Positions 17,480 through 26,162 of a stretch of 64,000 nucleotides of DNA are shown piece by piece (position 1 is the stretch's first letter; each line of letters starts with the position of its first letter). The translations under genes were made by a program, and so were the position numbers. A model generated the notes under the pieces. That model ran no database searches. It saw only the letters and a list, made by a program, of their open reading frames with translations, and was not told where the DNA came from. Source of the stretch: Microbacterium luticocti DSM 19459 (GTDB lineage: Bacteria > Actinomycetota > Actinomycetes > Actinomycetales > Microbacteriaceae); NCBI RefSeq assembly GCF_000422405.1, contig NZ_AULS01000009.1, positions 62,001 to 126,000 on the forward strand. Reading direction: 5' to 3'.

Positions 17480-19404
17480 CGCGCGATCCGGGTGGTGTCG
17501 TCGCGCTCCCACACCGTGCCGGCGGTGCGCCGGGCACGACGGCGCGCGAGCAGCGTGAACGCCGCGTACACCGCGGCATCCCACCCGCTGACCGGACCGC
17601 GCACCGTGCGCAGCAGCGCCGAGAGCGTGGCCCGCCCGGTGTCGACGCCCTGCTGGCTCGGGCCGCGGCGCGCCCGCGCCAGTACCGCCAGCAGCGCCGC
17701 CGGCGTGCGCGGCGCGCTCACCCGCACCGGCGCCGTCGCCACGATCGCCTTCTCGCCCGGTGCGAACGCCCGGTCGACGTGCACGTCGTCGGCGATCACC
17801 GGCGGGAACGGCGCGATGCGTGCGTGGCCGTGCGCGGTCACCGCGTACACCCCCGCGCCCCACAGCGCCTGCGACAGCGCGGGCACCCGCATCCGCGCCC
17901 GATGGTACGCGCGCACGAGCGAGGTGGATGACGTCGTGTCGTACTCGAACCGCGGCCGGCCCGCGTGCACGCCGGGCCGGTTCAGTGCCCGCACCAACGC
18001 CGGCACCGCCGCCGCCGGCAGCACGACGTCGGCGTCGAGGTAGATGCGCGGCCACGCGACGGCTGCGGCGTCGCCGGCGTTCAGTGCGGCGGTCTTCGAC
18101 GCCTGGGCCAGCTCGTGCACGATCACGCCGGGCACCGCGCGTGCGGCGTCGGCGGTGGCATCCGTGCACCCGTTGCACACCACGTGCACCTCGAGCGCGC
18201 CGTGCGCGACCGCACCGGCGAGTGCGGCGAGCCCGGTGCCCACGACGTCGGCCTCGTCGTGTGCCGGCACGATGACGGATGCCACCGGCCCGGGCCGCGA
18301 GCCCGGCGCCGCGGTGTCGTGGCCGGGCGCGGCCGACGCCGCGAGCCCGTCCGAGGACGACGTGTCATGCGCCGCCGCCGTGTCGTCTGCCGTCGCCGAC
18401 CCCGTGTCGTGCGCCGCGGCCGCCGCCGTGTCGTGCGCTGCCGCGTCGCTCGCCGTCGCCACCGGGCCGGGCGCCGCCGGGTGCCATGTCGCCGCGGGCA
18501 GCTGCGCCCAGCCGGCGGGGTCGCGCAGCACCGCCGCCACATGCCGCTGCACCGGGTTGCGCCCGCGCAGCAGCGCACCCAGCCGGGCGATGCGCCGGTA
18601 CAGGGCGGCGCGTCCCGGTGCGTGCCGTTGCAGGTAGCGCACCCGGTTCACCGCCATCAGCGCGTCGAGATCGGGCGATGAGCCCGAGCCGCCCTGGTCG
18701 TGCCGCACCCTCGCGTCGGGCACGTATCCGATGCGCCAGCCCTGGTCGCGCAGCCGACGGCAGAAGTCGGTCTCTTCGCTGTACAGGAAGAACCCCTCGT
18801 CCCACTCGCCGACCGACCGGGCCGCCGCGGCGCGCACCATCAGCGCCGCCCCCGACGCCCAGTCCACGTCGTGCGCCCGGTCATAGGCGGCCGCACGGCG
18901 CTCCCACTCGGTGCACGCCGGCGGCCTGGCCTGCCACACCGGCCCGAGCAGCGCGTCGGCCAGCGCCCGGCCCGGGGTCGGCTCGTGGAACAGTGAGATC
19001 GTGGTGCGGCCGGTGGCATCCTCGAGCCGCGGTGCCGCCAGGCCGAGCCCGGCATCCGCGTCGAGCGCGTCGAGCAGCGTGCGCACCGCGCCCGGCCGCA
19101 CGACGGCGTCGGGGTTGACCACGAACACCGCGCGGGCGTCGCCTGCGGCGCTCATGCCGATGTTGACGCCCGCCGCGTACCCGAGGTTGCCACCCGAGTC
19201 CAGACACACCACGTCGGCGTGTCGGCGCACCCGGGCCACGGTGTCGTCGCGTGAGGCGTTGTCGACCACGATCACCCGCATGCGCACGCCGACCTGGTCG
19301 CGCAGCGACCCGATCAGCTCATCGATGTGCCGGGCGCTGTCGTACGTGACCACGATCGCGGCCACGTCGACCGCGCCCGTCGGGCTGAACCCTGCGGTGT
19401 GCAC
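17476..19404 (-). CDS. fused double GT2 glycosyltransferase
   Basis: 642 residues containing two GT-A domains. Domain 1 (about 10-300) has IVVTYDSARHIDELIGSL, VVDNASRDD and GNLGYAAGVNIGM, the pattern of WbbL-type rhamnosyltransferases. Domain 2 (about 375-600) has SVIVPAHDEADVVGTGLAAL, a DAD at YLDADVVLP and a C-terminal ADDVHVDR. They are joined by a linker in which the tetrapeptide AHDT recurs. Two sugars could thus be added by one polypeptide. It follows the acyl carrier protein gene on the same strand. The start used is GTG; the upstream context is weak. Confidence 0.72.
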   Translation of the reverse strand: MHTAGFSPTGAVDVAAIVVTYDSARHIDELIGSLRDQVGVRMRVIVVDNASRDDTVARVRRHADVVCLDSGGNLGYAAGVNIGMSAAGDARAVFVVNPDAVVRPGAVRTLLDALDADAGLGLAAPRLEDATGRTTISLFHEPTPGRALADALLGPVWQARPPACTEWERRAAAYDRAHDVDWASGAALMVRAAAARSVGEWDEGFFLYSEETDFCRRLRDQGWRIGYVPDARVRHDQGGSGSSPDLDALMAVNRVRYLQRHAPGRAALYRRIARLGALLRGRNPVQRHVAAVLRDPAGWAQLPAATWHPAAPGPVATASDAAAHDTAAAAAHDTGSATADDTAAAHDTSSSDGLAASAAPGHDTAAPGSRPGPVASVIVPAHDEADVVGTGLAALAGAVAHGALEVHVVCNGCTDATADAARAVPGVIVHELAQASKTAALNAGDAAAVAWPRIYLDADVVLPAAAVPALVRALNRPGVHAGRPRFEYDTTSSTSLVRAYHRARMRVPALSQALWGAGVYAVTAHGHARIAPFPPVIADDVHVDRAFAPGEKAIVATAPVRVSAPRTPAALLAVLARARRGPSQQGVDTGRATLSALLRTVRGPVSGWDAAVYAAFTLLARRRARRTAGTVWERDDTTRIAR

Positions 19405-19466
19405 GGCGCACTCATCCCGGCGCCGACGGCACCGTCACCGGCAGCCGCGCGCGCTGCCCGCACACG

Positions 19467-19718
19467 TCAGCCCGACTTGCGCTGCACGAAGGCGACGAGG
19501 TTGTCGACCGAGTCCAGGTTCGCCGGAACGGTCTCGGCATCGTCGACCGCGATGTCGAACTCCTGCTCCAGGAACTCGATCAGCTCGAGCACTCCCGTCG
19601 AATCGATCACGCCGCTCTCGATGAGCGAATCGCCGGATCCCGGCATCCGTGACGTGTCCCCCAACAGCAGCGAATCGAGGATGAAGCCCTCGATGCGCTG
19701 CGAAACGTCTGCACCCAC
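19467..19718 (-). CDS. acyl carrier protein
   Basis: 83 residues. The four-helix ACP pattern is clear: SLIESGVIDSTGVLELIEFL carries the Asp-Ser where 4'-phosphopantetheine is attached, followed by EQEFDIAVDDAETVPANLDS. The GTG at 19718 follows AAAAGGGGA with 7 nt spacing; longer in-frame starts lack a ribosome site. Within this locus it is the likely partner of the AMP-forming ligase (24513-26141) and the AcpS-like enzyme (23189-23677), rather than the fatty-acid ACP. Confidence 0.8.
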   Translation of the reverse strand: MGADVSQRIEGFILDSLLLGDTSRMPGSGDSLIESGVIDSTGVLELIEFLEQEFDIAVDDAETVPANLDSVDNLVAFVQRKSG

Positions 19719-19775
19719 GATGTGTCCCCTTTTCAGCGCGGTTGCCAGAACCAGGTGTGAAAACCCGGTCAAGGG

Positions 19776-19790
19776 CCTAATGTACTCATC
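19776..19790. promoter_or_regulatory. back-to-back overlapping -10 boxes
   Basis: CTAATGTA contains TAATGT (19778-19783) on the plus strand and TACATT (19784-19779) on the minus strand, each fitting TANNNT. They would drive the ACP-like gene at 19818 and the ACP gene at 19718, so transcription of the two divergent units may be mutually exclusive. Confidence 0.4.
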
Positions 19791-19817
19791 ATCGATCGTT
19801 GATGCGAGAGGGGAATC

Positions 19818-20036
19818 GTGTCACCGGAGTTGGGGATCATCGTCGACGAGGCTGCCCTGCTGTGCCCACCGGGCACCGCGGACGCCGACGCCGCGGCCGT
19901 GCAGGTCGCGGTCTTCGTCGAAGACGCACTGGGCATCACGCTCGACGAGCGGTGCCTGGATGCGGCGCACCTGGGCACGCGCGAGAGGGTCGCAGACACG
20001 CTCGCCCGCGCGGTGGCCGAGGTGGGCGCGGGCTGA
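19818..20036 (+). CDS. small ACP-like protein lacking the carrier serine
   Basis: 72 residues. It aligns by eye with the second half of the neighbouring ACP: GTADADAAAVQVAVFVEDALG matches that protein's GVIDSTGVLELIEFLEQEF region, but the phosphopantetheine serine position is alanine. GTG start behind GAGAGGGG; TGATG overlap with the asparagine-synthase gene. I infer a non-carrier ACP homologue that may dock or regulate the amidotransferase. It could also be a decayed ACP, though the intact frame and coupling argue for a functional product. Confidence 0.55.
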   Translation: MSPELGIIVDEAALLCPPGTADADAAAVQVAVFVEDALGITLDERCLDAAHLGTRERVADTLARAVAEVGAG

Positions 20037-22030
20037 TGTGCGGCATCGCGGGCGTCTACTCGCCCGACGCGGTGCCCGACCTGGCGGCCGGGCTCGCCAT
20101 GGTCGGCGCCCTGGCACACCGCGGCCCCGACGGGTCGGGATGCTACCGCGACGAGCGGGTGCTGCTCGGTCACACGCGGCTGGCGATCGTCGACACCGGC
20201 GGCGGCGCGCAACCGCTGTGCAACGAAGACGGCACGGTGTGGGTGGCGTTCAACGGCGAGATCTTCAACCACGTCGAGCTGGCCGCCGAACTCGCCGCGC
20301 ACGGGCACGTGTTCCGCACCCGCAGCGACACCGAGGTCATCGTGCACGCCTGGGAGCAGTGGGGATCGGGGTGTTTCGCCCGGTTCAACGGGCAGTGGGC
20401 GATCGCGCTGTGGGACCGCCCGGCCGGCGCGCTGGTGCTCTCGCGCGACCGGCTCGGGGTGCGCCCGCTGTATTGGACCCGTGCCGGTGCGCGGGTGCTG
20501 TTCGCCTCAGAGGTCAAGGCGCTGTTCACCGACCCGGACGTGCCCCGCGGCTTCGACGCCGCCGGCATCTGCGACGTGCTCTCGCTGTGGGCCCCGCTGG
20601 CCCCGCGCACCGTGTTCGACGGCGTGCACCAGCTGCCCCCCGGCTGCTGGGCGCGCCTCGACGAGCACGGTATGCACGTCGAGGAATGGTGGTCGCCGGA
20701 CTTTCCCGACCGCGGCACCGAGCCCGACCAGGACCTGCACGAGAACATCGACCGGCTGCGCCAGGCGGTGACGGATGCCACCGGCCTGCGCTTCGCGCGT
20801 TCCGATGTGCCGGTCGGGGCATATCTGTCGGGCGGCATCGACTCGGCCGTCACCGCATCGGTGATCGCCGGCATGTCGGGAGTGGACCTGCACACCTTCT
20901 CGCTGCGGTTCGCCGATGCCGAGTTCGACGAGGGCCCCCACCAGGAGCGCATCGCCCGGCGGCTGGGGACGGTGCACGAGTCGGTGACGGTGACCGCGGA
21001 CCAGATCGGCGAGGTGTTCCCCGACGTGGTGCGGCATGCCGAGACCGTGCTACTGCGCACGGCGCCGGCACCCATGTACCTGTTGTCGCAGTTGGTGCAC
21101 GGCGCCGGGTACAAGGTCGTCGTCACCGGTGAGGGCGCCGACGAGGTGCTCGCCGGGTATGACATCTTCCGCGAGGCGCGGGTGCGCGACTTCGTCGCCC
21201 GCGACCCGGGCTCGCCGGCCCGGGCCACGGCGCTCGGCCTGCTCTACCCGTGGATGGTACGCAACCCCGCCGCCGCCCCGGCGTTCGCCCAGGCGTTCTT
21301 CGGGCAGGGGCACGACCCCGCCGACCCGGCGCGCTCGCACCGGCCACGATGGCGCTCGACCGCGGTGCTGCAGTCGATGCTCACCGCCGACGTCGCCGCG
21401 CAGGCGGTGACATCCGTCGCCGGCACCGACGAGGTCGCCGCGCGCCTGGCGGCCCGCGGTGCCGGGTGGGACCCGCTCGCGCAGGCGCAGTGGCTCGAGA
21501 TGACGACGCTGCTGCCCGGCTACATCCTGGCCGCGCAGGGCGACCGGATGCTGATGGCGCACTCGGTCGAGGGTCGGTTCCCGTTCCTCGACCACCGTGT
21601 CGTCGAGGCGGCGGCGCGGATACCCGCACGGCAGAAGATGCTCGGCCTTCACGAGAAGCACGTGCTGAAACAGGCGTTCGCCGACCTCGTCCCCGATGAG
21701 ATCAGGGATCGGCCCAAGCAGCCGTACCGGGCGCCCGACGCGAGCAGCTTCTTCGGCGGCGGTGCGGGGTGGTTCGCCGACTTGCTCGATGAGGCCGCGC
21801 TGCGACGGGTGGGCGTGTTCCGCCCCGAGGTCGTCGCGGCGCTGGTGGCCAAGTGCCGCCGGTCGGGCGGCCGGGGCCTGAGCAACACCGACAACATGAG
21901 GATGGTCGCGGTCGCCTCGGCGCAGCTGCTCGCGACCGAGCTGCTGGACGCGCCGTACCGGGCACCGGCGCCGCCGGAGCCGCTCGTGGTCCACGACCTG
22001 GTGGGCGCGGGGACCTCGGAACGGATCTGA
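20036..22030 (+). CDS. asparagine synthase-type glutamine amidotransferase
   Basis: 664 residues. MCGIAGVYS exposes Cys2 as the N-terminal nucleophile of class II glutaminase, with RGPDGSG and FNGEIFNH following. The synthetase half has the pyrophosphate loop SGGIDS at residues 265-270 and GEGADEVLAGY. In polysaccharide loci such enzymes amidate uronic acids or other sugar acids instead of making asparagine. The start overlaps the ACP-like gene, and the NAD-synthase-like gene follows 27 nt downstream, so these three are one operon. Confidence 0.85.
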   Translation: MCGIAGVYSPDAVPDLAAGLAMVGALAHRGPDGSGCYRDERVLLGHTRLAIVDTGGGAQPLCNEDGTVWVAFNGEIFNHVELAAELAAHGHVFRTRSDTEVIVHAWEQWGSGCFARFNGQWAIALWDRPAGALVLSRDRLGVRPLYWTRAGARVLFASEVKALFTDPDVPRGFDAAGICDVLSLWAPLAPRTVFDGVHQLPPGCWARLDEHGMHVEEWWSPDFPDRGTEPDQDLHENIDRLRQAVTDATGLRFARSDVPVGAYLSGGIDSAVTASVIAGMSGVDLHTFSLRFADAEFDEGPHQERIARRLGTVHESVTVTADQIGEVFPDVVRHAETVLLRTAPAPMYLLSQLVHGAGYKVVVTGEGADEVLAGYDIFREARVRDFVARDPGSPARATALGLLYPWMVRNPAAAPAFAQAFFGQGHDPADPARSHRPRWRSTAVLQSMLTADVAAQAVTSVAGTDEVAARLAARGAGWDPLAQAQWLEMTTLLPGYILAAQGDRMLMAHSVEGRFPFLDHRVVEAAARIPARQKMLGLHEKHVLKQAFADLVPDEIRDRPKQPYRAPDASSFFGGGAGWFADLLDEAALRRVGVFRPEVVAALVAKCRRSGGRGLSNTDNMRMVAVASAQLLATELLDAPYRAPAPPEPLVVHDLVGAGTSERI

Positions 22031-22057
22031 ACGGATCCCGACGGAAGGAAAGCCGAC

Positions 22058-23056
22058 ATGACCTTCGGTCCAGACGTCTTGGCCATCGACTGCGAGGCCG
22101 AGACCGCGCGCATCGTCGACGTGCTGCGCTCGAGCGCGCGCCGGTTCAAGCGCAAGGGCGCCGTCCTCGGCGTCTCGGGCGGCATCGACTCCAGCGTGGT
22201 GGCCGCGCTGTGCGTGCGCGCGTTCGGGCCGGACGGGGTGTTCTGCCTGCATATGCCGGAACGGGAATCTTCGGACGACACGCTCGGCTACAGCACGAGC
22301 CTGACCGACTGGCTCGGCGTGGAATCGGCCATCGAAGACATCACCGGCATCCTCGAAGCCTGCGGGGCATACCGTCGCCGTGATGATGCCATCCGGCAGG
22401 TCGCGCCTGAATACGCAGCGGGGTATGCGTCGAAGATCGTGCTGCCTCCGGTGGCCGATTCGGATGCCTACCGGATCTTCTCGGTGGTCATCCAGGCGCC
22501 CGACGGCACCCAGTCGACGCACCGGCTGACCACCGCGGCATACCTCGAGATCGTCGCCGCCACGAACTTCAAGCAACGGGTGCGCAAGATGCTCGAGTAC
22601 AGCCATGCCGACCGGCTCAACCGGTTCGTGGCCGGCACGCCCAACCTGCTCGAATACGACCAGGGGTTCTTCGTCAAGCTCGGCGACGGCGCCGCCGACG
22701 TCAAGCCGATCGCCCACCTGTACAAGACGCAGGTGTACGCACTGGCCGCCCACCTCGGCGTGCCCGAGGCGATCCGGGCCCGGCCCTCGACCACCGACAC
22801 GTATTCACTGCCGCAGTCGCAGGAGGAGTTCTACTTCTCGCTGCCGTACCCGCGCATGGACCTGTGCCTGTACGGACTGAACCACGACGTGCCGGTGCCC
22901 GAGATCGCCGCGGCGACCGGGCTGACCGACGTGCAGGTGGAACGGGTGCTGCGCGACATCCGGCAGAAGCGGCGCACCACCGCCTACCTGCACACCCCGC
23001 CCGTGCTGGCCGGCGCCGTGGCGGGCGTGGCGGCGGAACCGGTGTCTGCCGGGTGA
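22058..23056 (+). CDS. NAD+ synthase-like ATP pyrophosphatase
   Basis: 332 residues. The ATP-pyrophosphatase P-loop SGGIDSS is at 40-46; KPIAHLYKTQVYALA and PSTTDTYSLPQSQEEFYF match NadE-family proteins. There is no glutaminase domain, so it would need ammonia or a partner. The sequence is longer than the simple ammonia-dependent NadE, with an inserted segment at about residues 95-165. In this operon, next to a glutaminase-bearing AsnB homologue, it may amidate a sugar acid or another adenylated substrate. RBS GGAAGGAAAG precedes the ATG. Confidence 0.7.
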   Translation: MTFGPDVLAIDCEAETARIVDVLRSSARRFKRKGAVLGVSGGIDSSVVAALCVRAFGPDGVFCLHMPERESSDDTLGYSTSLTDWLGVESAIEDITGILEACGAYRRRDDAIRQVAPEYAAGYASKIVLPPVADSDAYRIFSVVIQAPDGTQSTHRLTTAAYLEIVAATNFKQRVRKMLEYSHADRLNRFVAGTPNLLEYDQGFFVKLGDGAADVKPIAHLYKTQVYALAAHLGVPEAIRARPSTTDTYSLPQSQEEFYFSLPYPRMDLCLYGLNHDVPVPEIAAATGLTDVQVERVLRDIRQKRRTTAYLHTPPVLAGAVAGVAAEPVSAG

Positions 23057-23160
23057 GCGGCGGCCGCGGCGCCGGTCGCGCCGGGTCAGCCGGGTGCAGC
23101 GTCGCCGACGTGCGCGTCGATGCGGCTCCTGCTCGCGCCGGGTCATCGTCGCCGCTGTAG

Positions 23161-23181
23161 GGGAGCCTGGGCGCCCAGGCC
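23161..23181. terminator. hairpin between convergent genes
   Basis: GCCTGGGCGCCCAGGC forms a short perfect GC-rich stem between the NAD-synthase-like gene and the convergent AcpS-like gene. There is no U-tract, so it is only a possible bidirectional terminator. Confidence 0.35.
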
Positions 23182-23188
23182 GTCGATC

Positions 23189-23677
23189 TCAGGGGGAGAC
23201 CGCGATCGCGAACGCGTGTGCGACGCCGGCGGTGGTGGCCACCCGCACCTGCACATGCGCCGGCGCACAGGCGGCGGCCAGCGCGCCGTCGACGCGCACG
23301 CCCGCCGGGGCGATGTGGATGTCGCGCCACGGCACCGCGCCGGTCCAGCCGCTCAGCGGCAGCGCCTTGAACACCGCCTCTTTGGCCGCGAACACCTCGG
23401 CGAACGCCCGCGCCGGGTCGGGCGCGGCCCGGCACCGGTCCCGTTCGACCGCATCGAACCAGCGCCGCACGATTCCGCCGCCCACCAGCCGGCGCCACCG
23501 GTCCACCGCGACCAGGTCGACGCCCACCCCGGCGATGATCGCGGCCGGCGTCGCGCGCGCTCCGGTGTCGGCCATGGCCGGTGTCGAGCGCGCTCCGGCG
23601 ACGGCCATGGCCGGTGTCGCCCGCACCCCCGTGACGGCCGTGGCCGGCACCGCCCGAACTCCTGTGACATCCGGCAC
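23189..23677 (-). CDS. second AcpS-type phosphopantetheinyl transferase with repeat N-terminus
   Basis: 162 residues. The enzyme core starts near residue 48 with AGVGVDLVAVDRW (magnesium-binding Asp) and has FAAKEAVFKAL, the two signature blocks of holo-ACP synthase. It would load phosphopantetheine onto the ACP of this locus. The first 47 residues are four 11-residue repeats (TGVRAVPATAV, TGVRATPAMAV, AGARSTPAMAD, TGARATPAAII), encoded by 33-bp repeats. The GTG start lies 2 nt after the stop of the SGNH-like gene, which supports translation of the repeats. A housekeeping acpS is present at 31589. Confidence 0.72.
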   Translation of the reverse strand: MPDVTGVRAVPATAVTGVRATPAMAVAGARSTPAMADTGARATPAAIIAGVGVDLVAVDRWRRLVGGGIVRRWFDAVERDRCRAAPDPARAFAEVFAAKEAVFKALPLSGWTGAVPWRDIHIAPAGVRVDGALAAACAPAHVQVRVATTAGVAHAFAIAVSP

Positions 23678-23679
23678 GG

Positions 23680-24516
23680 TCAGCCCCGGGCCAGCACCCG
23701 CACCAGTTCGGCCGCCGCCAGCTGGGCGCCCAACTCGTTGAGGTGGCCGTTGTCCGCAGCCAGTGCGCGGTTGAGCACGGCGTAGTCGTCGGCGGCATCG
23801 GTGCGCACCGCCGGGTGCGTCGAGAGCGTCGCCTCGACGGCGGCGATGTCGAACAGCGCCCCGGTCGAGCCGTACCGCTGCCGCACCAGCGCGTTGTACC
23901 GCTCCCGCGCCTGATTGTCGCGGGGGCCGGCCTGGTCGTCACGACCGAGCGCGGCCTTGAGTTTCGCGGTGAACGAGCGATCGGTGGTCAGGGGCACCGT
24001 CGTGTACACGAACCGGATGTGCGGGTGGGCCGCCTGCAGCTGGGCCATCGCCTCGGCGTACGCATCGAACAGTGCCTGCACGTCGGTGTCGGCGGTGATG
24101 TCGACGTAGCAGAACTTCAGCACCGCGGCATCCAGTCGCGCGCCCAGCGGGCCCTCGATCACCCGGCGGAACGCGTCGATCTTGCCCAGCGGGTCGCCGT
24201 TGCGGCCGATGTACGCGTGTGCGAAGAACCCGTCGCCGACCGGCGGCACCGACTCGGTCTCGACCAGCACCGGTGCCGGGTCGGCGCCGGCCGACAGCTG
24301 CGCCAGCCCCGCGACGATGCCGGCGCCGACCGACTGATGGCCGAAGAAGACGCGCTGGCCCGACACGACGGTCAGCTCGCCGACGGGGGCAGGATCGGGC
24401 GACACGGTGTCCATGGGCGGGTTCTCCAGCATCCAGAATGCGGCGGCTGCGGCCACGACCGCCGCCGCAGCGACCACCGGCCACCGACGTGAACGACGCC
24501 GCATGACGGTCGTCAT
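23680..24516 (-). CDS. membrane-anchored SGNH-like protein with GHQS motif
   Basis: 278 residues. A single N-terminal membrane helix (about 13-30) replaces the lipobox of the paralogue at 4065-4952. Shared blocks are FFGHQSVG at 57-64, IGRNGDPLGKID, a VDITADTDV segment and a C-terminal NGHLNELGA, where the paralogue has DGLHLNAAGA. The ATG overlaps the AMP-ligase stop (ATGA 24513-24516) and the AcpS-like start follows 2 nt after its stop, so ligase, SGNH-like protein and AcpS are made together. I infer an extracytoplasmic acyltransferase or esterase receiving the activated group. Confidence 0.6.
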   Translation of the reverse strand: MTTVMRRRSRRWPVVAAAAVVAAAAAFWMLENPPMDTVSPDPAPVGELTVVSGQRVFFGHQSVGAGIVAGLAQLSAGADPAPVLVETESVPPVGDGFFAHAYIGRNGDPLGKIDAFRRVIEGPLGARLDAAVLKFCYVDITADTDVQALFDAYAEAMAQLQAAHPHIRFVYTTVPLTTDRSFTAKLKAALGRDDQAGPRDNQARERYNALVRQRYGSTGALFDIAAVEATLSTHPAVRTDAADDYAVLNRALAADNGHLNELGAQLAAAELVRVLARG

Positions 24517-26141
24517 GATCCCCCCACGGCAGACACATCCAGGGCAGTCACCGCTGCGCCGGACGGGCCCGGCACCAGGCACAGTTCGCGCACCGCGCGC
24601 TTGAGCACCTTGCCGTTGGCGTTCAGCGGCAGTTCGGCGACCAGCCGCACGCGCGTGGGCACCATGTGCCGCGGCAGCCTGCGGCGGCAGTGCGCGAGCA
24701 CCGTCTGCTCGTCCAGCTGCGACCCGTCCCGCAGCACCGCCACCAGTTCGATGCGCTCGCCGGCGAGCTCGTCGGGCACCCCGACGGCGACGGCCGAGAC
24801 CACCTCGGCCAGCTCCATCGCCGCGGCCTCCACATCGGTGCTGGCCACGCGGTGCCCCCACGACTTGATGAAGTCCTCCACCCGGTCGACCACATAGATG
24901 TAGCCGTCGTCGTCCACCGTGGCCAGATCGCCCGTGCGCAGCACGCCGTCGCCCATCTTGCGGGCCGACGCCTCCGGGTCGCGCAGGTAGCCGGGCGAGA
25001 TGTTGCGCCCCCGCGCGATGATCTCGCCGATCTGACCCGGCCGCACGTCGTGGCCGCCGGCATCCACCACCCGCAGCTGCACGCCCGGGATGCCACGACC
25101 GATCGATCCGCGGCGCGCCGTGCGCTCGGCGGGCGGCAGATACGACAGCCGCGCGGTCGCCTCGGTCTGGCCGTACATGACGAACAGCTGTGCCTGCGGG
25201 TGCGCCTGCACCAGCTCATCGGCCACCGCCGGGGCGAGCGCCCCGCCCGCCTGCTGCACGATGTGCAGTGCCGGCAGCGACCGGGTGGTGAACGTGCTGT
25301 TGCGCACCAGCGCGTGGAACACCGCGGGCACGCCCGCGAAGCCGGTGCACTGCAAGTCGGCCAGGCTGTCGACCACGGTCTCGGGGTACGCCGCCGAGGC
25401 CTGGTGGGCCAGTGCCGCCCCGGCGCGCAGGTGCGTGTGCAGCAGCGACGCGCCGAACACATAGCTGAACGGCAGCACCACCAGGGTGCGATCGGCCGCG
25501 GTCAGCGGCAGGTACGCGAGGATCGACTCGGTGTTCGCCCGCAGGTTCGCATGCGTGATGCGCACCGCCCGCGGCGTGCCGGTCGTGCCCGACGTGAACA
25601 GATAGGCGGCGTCGGCGTCCTGATCCACCGGCACCGGGTGCAGGCGAGCGGATGCCGCATCCGCCGCAGCCGGCAGACCCCCCACATCGGCCGGCTCGGG
25701 CAGGCCCCGCGTGTCGATCGGGTCGGGCTCATGCCGGGCGGGGAACGCGTCGGGCTCGCCGAGCACGCTCAGTCCCGCGGCGTCGGCGAGCCGGGCCAGG
25801 CCCGAGCGCTGCGTCCGCCCACAGGCCAGCACGCGGCATCCCGCCCACACCGCACGCCGCACGGCCTCGTCGGCACCCAGCGTCGTGGCCAGCGGCACCG
25901 CCACCAGCCCCTCGGCGAACACCGCAAGATAGGCGGCGATCCAGAACAGGCCGTTGCCGGCATACAGCCCCACCGGTGTGCCCGGTCGAAGGCGCCGACC
26001 CCGCAACCGGGCGGCGATGTCGGCCGCGGCCGCATGCACGTCGCGATATGTCCAGGTGCGACCGTGCTCGATCCACGCCGGTGCGTCGAGGTCGGCGTTC
26101 TCGAGCAGAAAGGTCGCCGTGTTGGCTGCCGTGCCGTCCAT
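24513..26141 (-). CDS. AMP-forming acyl/aminoacyl ligase
   Basis: 542 residues of the adenylate-forming (ANL) superfamily. The core motifs are YLFTSGTTGTPRAV (phosphate loop), MYGQTEA (A5), RTGDLATVDDDGYIYVVDR (A7), and a C-terminal NANGKVLKRAV with the catalytic lysine. It would activate a carboxylic acid as AMP ester and load it onto the carrier protein or CoA. The substrate cannot be read from sequence. ATG at 26141, preceded by GGAAGACAGGG. It is separated from the upstream transferase gene by a strongly structured 145-nt spacer. Confidence 0.8.
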   Translation of the reverse strand: MDGTAANTATFLLENADLDAPAWIEHGRTWTYRDVHAAAADIAARLRGRRLRPGTPVGLYAGNGLFWIAAYLAVFAEGLVAVPLATTLGADEAVRRAVWAGCRVLACGRTQRSGLARLADAAGLSVLGEPDAFPARHEPDPIDTRGLPEPADVGGLPAAADAASARLHPVPVDQDADAAYLFTSGTTGTPRAVRITHANLRANTESILAYLPLTAADRTLVVLPFSYVFGASLLHTHLRAGAALAHQASAAYPETVVDSLADLQCTGFAGVPAVFHALVRNSTFTTRSLPALHIVQQAGGALAPAVADELVQAHPQAQLFVMYGQTEATARLSYLPPAERTARRGSIGRGIPGVQLRVVDAGGHDVRPGQIGEIIARGRNISPGYLRDPEASARKMGDGVLRTGDLATVDDDGYIYVVDRVEDFIKSWGHRVASTDVEAAAMELAEVVSAVAVGVPDELAGERIELVAVLRDGSQLDEQTVLAHCRRRLPRHMVPTRVRLVAELPLNANGKVLKRAVRELCLVPGPSGAAVTALDVSAVGGS

Positions 26142-26162
26142 GATCACCCTGTCTTCCTTCTG

